Shown here: positions 1 to 9,216 of the stretch, one piece after another
How positions within the stretch are numbered: position 1 is the stretch's first letter
Layout: each line of letters opens with the position of its first letter
Source of the DNA: Amphimedon queenslandica
Taxonomy: Eukaryota > Porifera > Demospongiae > Haplosclerida > Niphatidae
Direction of reading: 5' to 3'
DNA length: 27,451 nucleotides
NCBI RefSeq assembly: GCF_000090795.2
Contig: NW_003546393.1
Span: 86,977-114,427 of the forward strand
Position numbers and translations under genes: made by a program
Notes under the pieces: model-generated
Told to the model about the DNA's origin: nothing
What the model saw: only the letters and a program-made list of their open reading frames with translations
Databases searched by the model: none

Positions 1-840
1 GAGTGAACAATATAGTGAGATTGGCCCACGAGAGAATAATATGAGAAGGGCCCACGAGAGAATAATGTTGAGAAGGGCCGACGAGTAAACAATATAGTGA
101 GAAGGGCCCACGAGAGAATAATAAGAGAAGGGCCCACGAGAGAATAACAGTGAGAAGGACCCACGAGTGAATAACATAGAGAGAAGGACCAACGAGAGAA
201 TAATAAGAGAAGGGCCCACGAGAGAATAATTGTGAGAAGGGCCCACGAGTGAACAATATAGTGAGATGGGCCCACGAGAGAATAATAAGAGAAGGGCCCA
301 CGAGAAAATAACAGTGAGAAGGACCCACAAGTGAACAATATAGCGAGAAGGGCCCACGAGAGAATAACAGTGAGAAGGACCCACAAGAGAATAATAAGAG
401 AAGGGCCCACGAGAAAATAACAGTGAGAAGGACCCACAAGTGAACAATATAGCCAGAAGGGCCCACGAGTGAATAATAGTGAGAAGGACCCACGAGTGAA
501 CAATATAGTGAGAAGGGTCCACGAGAGAATAAGAGAAGGGCCTACGAGAGAATAACAGTGAGAAGGACCCACGTGTGAACAATATAGTGAGAAGGGTCCA
601 CGAGAGAATAATAGTGAGAAGGGCTCACGAGTGTACAATATAGTGTGAAGGGCCCATGAGTAAATAACAGTGAAAAGGACCCACGAGTGAACAATATAGT
701 GAGAAGGGTCCACGAGAGAATAATAGTGAGAAGGGCCCACGAGTGAACAATAGTAAGCAGGACCCACCAATGAATACTATAGTGAGAAGGACCCACGAGA
801 GAATAATAAGGGCACATGAGTGAATAGCAGGACCAACAAA
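1..840. repeat. minisatellite, 26-29 bp monomers
   Basis: Tandem array that begins before the window and decays near 840. Each monomer ends in a core GGGCCCACGA or GGACCCACGA and is preceded by a variable spacer. At least three interleaved monomer types are visible: GTGAACAATATAGTGAGAA (29 bp), GAGAATAATAAGAGAA (26 bp) and GAGAATAACAGTGAGAA (27 bp). About 30 copies fit in the visible part. The order of types suggests higher-order duplication: the pair ending in AACAGTGAGAAGGACCCACAAG followed by the ATATAG type recurs. The 101-codon open frame on the minus strand (542-847) is only the repeat read through in one frame and is not a gene. Confidence 0.95.
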
Positions 841-1040
841 AGAACACTCAGCCTATCCTGGCTGTAACAGCAGGGCCAGCTGATACAAGAGAACAAGGAG
901 TCAAAACTACAGAATATAAAAATTTATTAGAATATTGAATTGTAATAGGCTAGTAGCCATCAAATCTCATGATAAATTAATAATTTTATACAGTCACTTA
1001 ATACTTTTGTGAATTACAAAAAAGGGTATAAGAAATCTAA

Positions 1041-1336
1041 AGGCCTTTCTACAGTAGCACTTCTTATGCGCACTGAACTGGTTTGGAACCGGTTCCAGTC
1101 ATTCAACACCTGATGTGCATTGACTTCAATGCGCATTAAGCCAAACCACCTCCATATGTGGTTTGAATGCGCATTCAATAGATAACCAATGGCAGCTGGA
1201 TCAGAAATACTATCAAAATATACATGATCCTAAAGATGGTGTGGAATCACTTGATGTGCATTCAAAGTGCATTGATGCGCATTCAAAGTGCATTGATGAG
1301 CTGACTTCTGGAACTGGTTCAAGTGTAGAAAAGCCT
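1041..1336. mobile_element. Harbinger-like MITE (296 bp, TAA duplication)
   Basis: The ends are AGGCCTTTCTACA at 1041 and the inverse of AGGCTTTTCTACA ending at 1336, matching at 12 of 13 positions. Identical TAA trinucleotides flank both ends (1038-1040 and 1337-1339). A 3-bp TWA duplication with GGCC-type ends is typical of PIF/Harbinger elements. The interior holds repeated words of the form TGATGTGCATT and AATGCGCATT in both orientations, which would fold strongly, and a GGAACCGGTTCC palindrome near 1086. There is no coding capacity. The family call is inferred from the ends and the duplication. Confidence 0.7.
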
Positions 1337-1339
1337 TAA

Positions 1340-2418
1340 TAGTGTGTAGTACAGAATGATTCATACACATACAGTACATGTAAATACAATTTATAATTCT
1401 TGAGGCAAGAACTACATGTACTGACTTCACCAGAAAGAGCTTAAATAATAACACAACATTTTAAAAAGTAGAGCATAACACAGGAGTAAGTAGCAGTAAT
1501 GTTACAGGGAAATTAACTGGCAAAATATGCTGTTTGCGTTATAAAGAGAATTCATACATGCAGGTGATAATGATAAAATAAACAAACTCACCCACTCAGT
1601 GCATTTTTGGTGTTATGATGGTCTAGCATATATATATATGTATATACCAAATAAAAACCCACCGCTTTGAACTTCATGCATGCCAGTACACATGCTTACC
1701 AGTATTGATCACTACGACATGATGTAAATGCACATGATCAGAAATTGCAAAACCAACCATCACTACCATAAAAAAACTTTGTTTCCACTTCTAAAATTAC
1801 CAAGTATACAGCACATTTACACATACCCGTTGGAGTGGCATAATCTTATACTAAAATATTTTTACACAGTATGAATTTATGGTGGCTATAGCCCCAGCCT
1901 GGCTGTGGCCCCATGCAAGCCGTTCAAGCATCAATATTACATCGGAGCTAAAACTAACTCACCTCCTAGACACTATATATTGATACAGTATCCCCAGAGA
2001 TGTATCAAGGCGGCTGGCAAGGCGACATTTACACGGTCACACTGGCCCGAGTGCCCTTGACATGTCTTCTCGCGAGCACGTGCTGTATAATTAATGGATG
2101 GGTGGAATAATGAATACATGATGCGGGAGTATGCGGGCGGGTAATGGGAAACAAGGAATCATATGGGAGAGGCCTAATACTAATATTAATAGTACGGTGT
2201 AAATCGTTTTCATTGGGACGAAACGGAGTGATACTGTGCAGAAACGGGTAACATACGGCTGGAAAACGGAAAAGACCGTTGCAAGACAGTCCCACAGTGG
2301 TATCTTAATTATTCCGTAATCTGACTATACAGACCTGCCGTTAACAGTCCGTATATGCCAAATACTGTGCGATAAATTGATCCGTATTTAACTAGCGCTA
2401 ATGCTGTGTATGTCTTAC
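1340..2418. other. no gene recognised; CpG-richer patch near 1985-2400
   Basis: No recognisable protein or RNA gene. There is a short TATATATATATG run near 1628-1640. From about 1985 to 2400 the composition changes: CG dinucleotides become much commoner than in the surrounding DNA (for example TCTCGCGAGCACGTG near 2068 and GCGGGCGGG near 2132). The 88-codon minus-strand open frame at 2029-2295 lies in this patch but shows no family resemblance or splice framing, so I do not call it. The patch could be a promoter-like or unmethylated segment, or simply an older insertion. Confidence 0.4.
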
Positions 2419-2529
2419 CATTTAGTTATATTGGATTCATTATCGTCTGTTATTATTTCAAAAGTCGCTGAAACAAGCTCAGTCATCAGATCATCTTCAG
2501 GGTTTGTAGTACTTGGCTCGGCAGGACTA
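2419..2529 (-). CDS. candidate internal exon, acidic peptide, function unknown
   Basis: On the minus strand the sequence from 2529 down to 2419 is open and reads as an acidic, serine/threonine-rich peptide (begins SPAEPSTTNPEDD, ends DDNESNITKW). It is bounded by a strong splice donor at 2418-2413 (AAATG|GTAAGA) and a plausible acceptor just upstream (TTTATTTTGAAAG| at 2530-2531). Codon content looks coding, unlike the flanks. I do not recognise the protein. A neighbouring open stretch upstream on the same strand (about 2625-2700, containing EISQTKERYKS) might be a preceding exon, but the phases do not join simply. Any downstream exon would lie to the left and was not found. It could also be a transposon fragment. 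Confidence 0.3.
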
Positions 2530-3059
2530 CTTTCAAAATAAACACATTACATTATAGGAAAATATAAACCTGAGTGTATAAGTGCATCCATCAATTGATG
2601 CACTTGAAAATATCTTGTTGAAATTGTTCATCTTACAACTTGCAAAATCTGACACTGAAAGTGATTTGTATCTTTCTTTTGTTTGGCTAATTTCTTTGTC
2701 AGTATAGATAAACATTTATCAGTACCAGTCACCTACACAGAATAAATTGACTATTGAGAACAATGACACTATAGCTTCTCTTTTATTAAATCATTTGCAC
2801 ACATTTCTCGGGTCCAAGTATCTCTGTAACTTGAAGCGAAAAGGTCCAAATTGTAATGCTAGTTGATATAACCCAGCAAAAAAATCTTACGTAAGATCTT
2901 ACTTAAGATCTTATGAAACCTTACAAATGATCTTGCATGTTTAATCATGCCTGTTCCTGCAAGATCATTAGACAAGAAGTTCCAAATCTTGCCAAGATCT
3001 TATGATAAATCTTGCCAAGATATTATAAGTCTTACATGATCAAGCATGGTCTGACGATT

Positions 3060-3236
3060 AATCTTACATTATCAGTCAAGATCAGGCACTAAATCTTACA
3101 TGATCAGTCAAGATCAGGAACTAAATGTTACATGATCAGACAAGATCAGGAATAAAATCTTACATTTTCAGTAAAAATTTGGAATTAAATCTTACATTAT
3201 CAGTCAAGATCTGGAATTAAATCTTGTATGATCTTT
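3060..3236. repeat. 32-bp tandem repeat, about 5.5 copies
   Basis: Consensus ATCTTACATGATCAGTCAAG followed by ATCAGGAACTAA, 32 bp. Successive copies differ by a few substitutions: the third has ATGTTAC and the fourth has TTTTCAGTAAAAATTTGG. The repeat lies in the left half of the foldback element. Each unit carries the palindrome TGATCA, so copies can pair with each other and with the right-hand array. Confidence 0.8.
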
Positions 3237-3568
3237 TAAGACTCTTACTTGTTATGAACTAATATCATGAAGGATATTGCAAGGTCTTGTCAAGACCTTG
3301 AAGAAATAGTTAAGTTCAGATTTGGGATTCCAAGCATATCCCATAGTATTAAAATGACTGCAATTCTAAGATTTGAGCAAGAACTTACATTGCTTAAATG
3401 CATAATAATGACGTTATTATAGCTTAATTAAGTTTAATTTAGTTGAAAGTTTGCTTTCTTTATATGCTCATACTTTTATAAAAGCTATCGTGGGTTGTCA
3501 ACTACTTTATGTGACATCACGCAACTTGTAACGTCTTTCAAGATCTTTTATGACTTAAAATGATGTGA

Positions 3569-3806
3569 AGTGTAAGATAATTCATGTAAGATCTTAAGTA
3601 AGATCAGGCATATACATCTTATCAGTAATATTGTAAGATAAGTCATGTAAGATCTTAAGTAAGATCAGGCCTGTACATCTTATAAGTGATATTGTAATAA
3701 GATCTTAAGTAAGATCAGGCATATACATCTTATCAGTATTATAGTAGGATAAGTCATGTAAGATCTTAAGTAAGATCAGGCATGTACATCTTATCAGTGA
3801 TATTGC
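3569..3806. repeat. about 61-bp tandem repeat, four copies
   Basis: The unit runs GTAAGATAAGTCATGTAAGA, TCTTAAGTAAGATCAGGC, then a variable pair of bases and TACATCTTATCAGTGATATT. Four copies follow each other in the right half of the foldback element. The third has lost about 10 bp near its start. Each unit contains AAGATCTTAAG, a near-palindrome, and the array's words are inverse relatives of the left array. Confidence 0.8.
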
Positions 3807-4091
3807 ATGTAAGGTCTTACCATACGTAAGATCATGCCTGTATATAGTAGCTAAGATTGATCCAAATAAGATCTTATAAGGTTGTTCCTAATTCTTATCT
3901 CACCTTACTTTATCTGATCAGATAATACTAGATCATAGTAAGATTTTTTTGCTGGGAAGGCTTTTATTGAGGCAAACCTGAGCAAGCCCCACTCAGACAA
4001 AACTTTTGTACAAATGTATGTAGGTACCTGTATCATACCCATCTTCTGGTCATGCCCAATGTCTGCAAGCTTACTACTTTTGTACTATCTA

Positions 4092-4484
4092 CCGTAAATT
4101 GGGAAATTTTCATCTTAAAACAAATTGGCGAGAAATTTTTTCAGGGTGTTTTATTTTTGCTGGTTGACCCATAGGTGAATTTTTTTAACTTGAAAAATTT
4201 TAGATGCGTCATAAACTGGACAGGTAGCTACTAACTCTTATTAAGGATGGAGAGCTATTCTATGGAAGTTGTTCGTGAGAGGACTGAAACTGACAATGAG
4301 CCTCATAGGTGAGAGCTTCAGGCCTTCATTGGGCTTTTAGAAGAGCCTCGTGTGTGCACCACTGTACGTTGGAATAATTCCAGTATTTTTATTATTCATT
4401 GTAGAAAATATTTCATGTGTTAAAATTTCGCGGGTCACTTCAACCGCGAAAATATTTTTAAAAAGAAAATTTCATGATTTATGG
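4092..4484. mobile_element. pogo-type MITE, TA-flanked (393 bp)
   Basis: The left end CCGTAAATTGGGAAATTTTC (4092-4111) matches the inverse of the right end (4465-4484) at 16 of 20 positions. TA lies on both sides (4090-4091 and 4485-4486). The CCRTA...AAATTT pattern is shared with the left ends of the pogo-like elements at 24011 and 24752. The right flank also has an internal TTTCGCGGGT...ACCGCGAAAA hairpin (about 4426-4452), and element A has a related TTTCGCG motif beside its right end. There is no coding capacity. It is most simply a non-autonomous derivative moved by a pogo-like transposase of the same group. Confidence 0.7.
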
Positions 4485-4486
4485 TA

Positions 4487-5070
4487 TTTATCTGTCAATG
4501 ATCTAATGTGGTAGCTTCATTTTCAATGTCAGTGCGGTTGCAGTGAAACAAAATGTCAAATGCAAATGCTATGAAATGGTAGCAAGTTTTGATCTTACTT
4601 GCAGAAAGAAAAGACTGATATGTTATCGAAGCAATTCTCTATCAGCAAGAAAGTTATGAAAACAGAGATAATAAGTTTTTTATTGTCTCTTATAATTGTT
4701 CAATGAGAGCATAGATACAACTACATGCAGTGACTCACTGACTGCTTTATAGCCTTGTGATATGCTCTACACAATCATGCATTAGTATCAAGATCTGCTG
4801 TTATTATGCTTCGCTTGCTTAGGCTTGCCTTTTAATGTTTTACATTCGTCTAGTTAAGGATAATATTTTCAAAGATAATAAACTGAATTTTGCACTTTTG
4901 ATAAGTCACTTTAAACATCATGCACAATTTAGTAAAAATAACTATTTTCATATCAACTTACTGAAACCTTAATTTCAGTAGCACTTCCAGTAGCCATGGC
5001 ATTGAATTCACTGCATAATAAAATTTGTATCATTAATGAGATTCATAGATGAAATATATCATACATAACA
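4487..5070. other. no gene or repeat recognised
   Basis: AT-rich DNA with no open frame of note, no splice-framed coding stretch and no terminal inverted repeats that I could pair. Confidence 0.5.
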
Positions 5071-5195
5071 CGGTAATGTGGGTTAATACACCCTCGACCT
5101 TAGATACTTTTAAATGATATCACCCTTGGGCCTTCAGCCCTCAGGTGATATCAATTCAAAGTACCCTCAGTGTTGGGTGATTAACCCATATATCG
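5071..5195. repeat. 125-bp imperfect palindrome (hairpin MITE)
   Basis: The whole segment is close to its own inverse. The arms begin GTGGGTTAAT / ATTAACCCAT, continue through AAATGATATCACC / GGTGATATCAATT and meet at a loop TTGGGCCTTCAGCCCTCA. Weaker pairing extends outward to about 5059 and 5209. A transcript would form a long hairpin. The GGGC-CTTCA-GCCC loop is the same type as the loop of the palindrome at 19191-19326, but the arms differ. Confidence 0.75.
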
Positions 5196-5599
5196 TCATG
5201 TTATATATTATACATATATTTGTGTGGCTCTACGCTAAAATATAATGTAGTGTATATAGGCATCAAGCACTTGAGCTCAGTGCCTATAGACACTGTATAG
5301 CATTAGGCGGTATGTTGCAGATATTTCATAATAATTATGTGTGGTGACATATTTCATAGTGAAGCTTATTAAGACTGAAGTATACTAGAGCAAGGTATAA
5401 TCAGAATAATTTCCTGGACTGCCATTAATAGTCGAAAAAAATTAATAATGCTTTTTCGCCCTTAAAATGGGTGTTCAGGTGGATCATAGCTTGATTGAGC
5501 CACACCTTTAGCTCAAAACCCTCACTAAGTTTCACTTAATCTATTAAAACCGTGACATACAGACAGACTGTCGCGAGGGTATGTACTTTGGTGCTCCAG

Positions 5600-5626
5600 T
5601 TCATTCATTCATTCATTCATTCATTC
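5600..5626. repeat. (ATTC)n microsatellite
   Basis: About seven uninterrupted ATTC units. Confidence 0.95.
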
Positions 5627-6073
5627 TGTCCAAGAAGCAACTGTTACATCTATATTTAGGTGTTGTGCTTTTAAAAGGGCAACCCTTACACAGACAGAAC
5701 TTGTCCATTCAATTGAAAAAGTTACTTTCTGCTGCTTTATCATGTCACAGTTTGTAGTGCAAGGCATAAAAAGCCAAAAAACTGGCCAAATGTTGTAGTT
5801 TCTCCTATCATTTCATTATGTTTCCAGTAGCAGGACTTACTAGTACCTCTAGGGAGACACTAAAACCTTTTCTTAAAAATAGTAAGGTTGGGATGAACCC
5901 ATACTTTGCTCTTTCAAACATCCTACGACAAAGAATTAAAATGCACTTCAGGATGTGAGATATAATAGACACTGCAGTAATATCAATTAAATTAAAGCAA
6001 TGATTTATCACTATTAAATTATTTTCTATCAAATAGAGTTAATTAACTATTATTAATAATTAACTACTGACAC
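5627..6073. other. no gene recognised
   Basis: The 74-codon minus-strand open frame at 5808-6032 has no recognisable domain. The plus strand reads PVAGLTSTSRETLKP near 5826-5870, which superficially resembles the dimerisation region of hAT transposases, but the match is too short to call. Confidence 0.35.
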
Positions 6074-6850
6074 GTGGTCAAAATGGCAGAAGCTAACAGT
6101 CCTTCTACTCCTTATTGTCCTTGGCCAGGTGGAAAGAGTAAAGTTTGGAAATTTTGTGGATTTAAAGTTGAAGAAAATGAAACGAAAAGGTCTTTTGTCT
6201 ATAGACCACCCAGAGTGAGAATTGCAAAAGCTATGAATTTCATTAATTTTATATACTGTATCCGCCCACACACCATAATTGGCTGCCATTTTGGCTGGCA
6301 AGTTTGTTAAGGAAGTCAATGGAGGCACGAAGAAAATGCCTCAATTACCTGCTGTAGCTCTATCAATAGCTAAAAAGTGCTTGTTATAAGAAAGAATAGC
6401 TACCTTTAATCTTATCCTGTGAAAGATTTGGTCAAATTTGCTCCAGAATTCTCAATACAGGTTTTGTTTTTATGTCGTCCCGTTTGCTCTCCATTGAAAT
6501 TTGCCAACCAAAATGGCGGCCGGAATTTATTTCATTGTAAACCACACCTTACAACGGTAATAGTCTTCCCACACAAGCAATTCTCACTCTGGGTGGTCTA
6601 TTGGAAGACTGAAAAAGTCGCCTCCCATATAGCATGAATACTAGTAATTCGTTTTACCAACTACATGTGCGTAACATTCACCAAGAGACTACGGAAAGAT
6701 TGCTCCAACCACTGCCAGTGAGACTACTCCTGCATCTAGCAGTAGCACGAATCAAACTACTCTTACTTCTTATATTGGAGATCTAGCTCTAACTGTTGTG
6801 AATGGTGGAGCAAGCCTACTCATCCCAGTAAGTCGCCCAGTATACATGTA
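6074..6850 (+). pseudogene. BED-finger/hAT transposase N-terminal relic, split by a MITE
   Basis: The open frame from about 6074 to 6201 reads KVWKFCGFKVEENETKRSFVY, the usual start of a BED zinc finger in hAT transposases and ZBED proteins. It then runs into a MITE. On the far side the similarity resumes: WKTEKV at about 6602, then PYSMNTSN...YQLHVRNIH after a one-base shift (about 6628-6680), then a second shift into RDYGKIAPTTASETTPASSS (about 6683-6760), the serine/threonine linker expected after a BED finger. The first zinc-binding pair has decayed (the expected C-x2-C reads W-x2-E). No DDE core of a hAT transposase follows. The element is dead, and probably only its N-terminus survives. 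The family call rests on motif recognition. Confidence 0.5.
6202..6600. mobile_element. MITE with 24-bp perfect terminal inverted repeats
   Basis: The left end TAGACCACCCAGAGTGAG (first 18 of 24 bp) at 6202-6225 is matched perfectly and inversely at 6577-6600. An inner pair follows the same symmetry: GGCTGCCATTTTGGCTGGCA near 6282 and its inverse relative TGCCAACCAAAATGGCGGCC near 6502. The insertion interrupts the BED reading frame, and joining base 6201 to 6601 restores the frame across the break. The outer TA is part of the matched repeat, so a TA duplication is possible but cannot be proved. Perfect ends suggest a younger insertion than its host gene. Its open frames are chance. Confidence 0.8.
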
Positions 6851-7406
6851 CATGTAAATGTAATAATTGCTCAGTCGCAGAAATGCTGACATCTTGCTTC
6901 TAACATGAATTCCCAAACGTTTGACGTGCTTCTGATATGAATTCCGAAATGTTTGATGAGTTACCATTATCAACAAATGCAGTTCAATGTCACAATTGCT
7001 TTGGTAAATCTTTTTATCAATTACTGTTAAAAGAAGCAATGATGGCGACCTACTGCGAAGATGCTACCTAATGCTTTGAAATAATGGCTATTCAAAAAGG
7101 AATTAGGACAATATGAGGATCATACACCTGATGGTCGCAATAAGTGTGCACAGCAACAAAACAGTGCAAGAAAGAGCGGCTTTGTTGTTTACCAGATGAT
7201 GATGCTTTGGGAACACCAGATAAGAAAAATGATTTCCTTCCAGCTACAAAAAATTGAACTCATTGAACTTATTTTTAATTGTCACAGATCAGTCAACCAC
7301 TTCTTGTAAAGCAAAGGTGCTGTTAAATTAAAAAAGTCTTAGAATATAAAAAAGTGAGATTGAAGGTATGAATAAGTTAATTGTGACATTATATGCATAT
7401 CTCAAT
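6851..7406. other. no confident feature; possible continuation of the transposon relic
   Basis: Short plus-strand open stretches (for example DDDALGTPDKKNDFLPATKN near 7194-7255) could be eroded transposon coding sequence, but I recognise no domain and there are stops in all frames. Confidence 0.3.
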
Positions 7407-7460
7407 TTAACCCTATAGTGCCTGTTGGGGTCAATAATGACCCAATGAAATGGGTCATTT
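7407..7460. mobile_element. solitary piggyBac-like terminal sequence
   Basis: TTAA at 7407-7410 is followed directly by CCCTATAGTGCC, then GGGGTCAATAATGACCC and an inverted copy GGGTCATTTTTG. A TTAA target followed by CCC and a GGGGTCA...TGACCC subterminal hairpin is characteristic of piggyBac elements and their MITEs. I found no partner end (GGG-TTAA with the same inner sequence) in the following 5 kb and no piggyBac transposase, so this is a truncated end or an old MITE fragment. Confidence 0.5.
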
Positions 7461-8286
7461 TTGTTGTCTTTATTTGGAAACTAAGCATTGCGTAATATCC
7501 TGGAGCTAAAATTAGGTTTACCATATGTTAGGCTTAATTCTAACCGATTAACAACTAGCTGTTGCAATACTTAGTTTTCGATGAACATTCCTAAACGAGG
7601 CTGTAGTCCTGTACACTTTGGCAGTACGCCAGTATTTTTAAGTGGGAGTCAACTTGGCAGTCCACTATTATAGAGTAAGTCCAGTATTCCAAAGCTAATG
7701 GCCAATAGTCCACAGTTGAAGTAGTAGTAGTACTACTAGAAATTTTCCAGTATTCCAGTGAAATTCTCACAAGAGTCTGGTAGTCTAGCCACACTTTATT
7801 ATGAATAGTAACAAACTGTAACTGTAAATAATAGTTAATAATTGTCTAATTTTAATAAAATAGTTCCATTCAAATTTTCATAGGCTGCTCAACTCTGTTC
7901 TCTTTTCTCACTGCCTTTCTCTTTGTGCTATTAGTGCCAACTTAAATCTAGTAGATAGGCATTAGTCTGGCACTAAGGTAAAACTGATAGTTATGCAAGT
8001 GTTTGCGCAGTAATCTCATGCAGTTTGTTTCATTGTTTAGAACTGGTTTACTGACACCGGACACATCCGATGTTCCCTAAGCCTTAATTCACTATATAAA
8101 ATCCACTACTGCAAAAGTTTGTAGACCAATACTGCAACTGAGTGACACATACAATGCTTAATTATCTTAGCCTAATCAGTGTAGATCTACCCAGTACTGT
8201 CACGATCATCACTATAGCTCTTTTGAAGCAAACTAGATATATTCAAGCTGCCTGTCAGCTCCTTGTTTGATTTTAACAAGACTGAA
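7461..8286. other. no gene recognised
   Basis: Low-complexity stretch at about 7620-7790 with repeated CCAGTATT and TAGTAGTAG words. The 67-codon minus-strand open frame over it reflects that repetition. Nothing else recognised. Confidence 0.4.
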
Positions 8287-9216
8287 ATGGATATAAGAAC
8301 AGGACTGACAGTCACAGAAAACTCAACAGCTGATCATGATATAAATAATACAACTGCTTCAAGCACATATGGAAGTAACACTATGTAATGGTATTAGAAT
8401 CATAATCAATTGCCTTGTAATCTGCAGTCTGTTATAGGTCACATTTAGATGCCATGAAGGTAAATAGATGGTGAATTGCTTATCATTAGCTGGGTTTCAT
8501 AACATACATGCAGTCTGTTCTATGACGTTTTCACCTGATGAACATAATTCCATTACTAATTGAAGAATATAATGACAAAAGAAAGAAATACCTGCCGTCT
8601 TGTTTAGGCACATGTTACCTTGCAGATACATCATTACTGTTTGAATTTTTACTGGGTCATAAGATTCTTCTTGAAAACTTTGTGTTGCAGTTTAATGAGT
8701 CCCATTCGTGTATTTGTAATAAGTACATGCAATCAAAAGTTGGGTCAAAAAATAAAAGGTCAGTGGCAAATGGAAAGCCTTCTAAAAAACTGAAAGTCCT
8801 TTCAATAACAGACATTTCCACAGTCTCTAATGATGTTACAAGGAAAGTTTCACAGTGGCTTTGAAGTAATAATGGAAAGTTTTGCTGATTGCAAGAAGGG
8901 GAAAATTGTGAAATAGTCGTAAAAGGTCATTGTCAGATTCGAGTACCTCAGAATCTACAGTTGCCATAAATTGTCACCACTTTCAAAAAATTAAAAAATC
9001 TTTAATATACAGCAAAGACAGACATGTACCAAATAGTGGTCTATCACCAATTGGTCAAAGCACTTCAAAAATTTAAAAAAGAAAATAAAGAAGTAGGATA
9101 TACACCAGCTTCTTTAACTGAGCCAGCCCTGTTTAAAGTGGGCCATCACAGATTTATTTGATAGGGTAAACAGTAACGAAACTGAGCTGAAGTGAGCTGG
9201 CCCAAACCGGGCCAGC
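8287..9216 (+). pseudogene. possible N-terminal part of the 9.2-12.9 kb element, function unknown
   Basis: Three short plus-strand open frames lie in a row upstream of the transposase relic. They are 8287-8388 (33 residues, threonine/serine/asparagine rich), 8538-8864 (108 residues; hydrophilic, with a basic stretch KRSVANGKPSKKLKV about two thirds along and three cysteines near residues 22-60), and about 8936-9079 (DSSTSESTVAINCHHF...). The second looks coding rather than random, but I do not recognise a domain. Position, strand and composition suggest they are exons or broken pieces of the same element as the downstream transposase. That is inference. A GC-richer segment with several GGGCCAGC / GCTGGCCC words lies at about 9120-9235. 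Confidence 0.3.

Larger units (their letters stand above)
2872..3956. mobile_element. foldback element with 19-bp perfect ends
   Basis: The left end CCCAGCAAAAAAATCTTAC (2872-2890) is repeated as a perfect inverted copy at 3938-3956. The interior is non-coding and saturated with AAGATCTTA, TGATCA and CTTAAGTAAGATCAGG words, many self-complementary, so either strand could fold into long hairpins. It holds a 32-bp array on the left and a 61-bp array on the right, separated by about 300 bp of less repetitive DNA. I cannot see a clear target-site duplication: the flanks are ATATAA on the left and AAGGCT on the right. The ends do not identify a superfamily for me, so 'foldback-type DNA element' is as far as I go. 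Confidence 0.8.

Noticed and set aside
1-840. CRISPR-like array
   Set aside because: The spacers are not unique and the repeats are direct, variable-length monomers in a eukaryotic context; it is an ordinary minisatellite.
542-847. 101-codon minus-strand open frame with repeated HSW/LLTI units
   Set aside because: It is the minisatellite read in one frame; the repetition is that of the DNA, and the frame ends where the array decays.
6053-6328. 91-codon minus-strand open frame
   Set aside because: It spans the boundary between the BED relic and the MITE and is antisense to recognised sequence.
6419-6637. 72-codon plus-strand open frame
   Set aside because: Most of it lies inside the MITE, including its inverted repeat; only the last residues belong to the BED relic.
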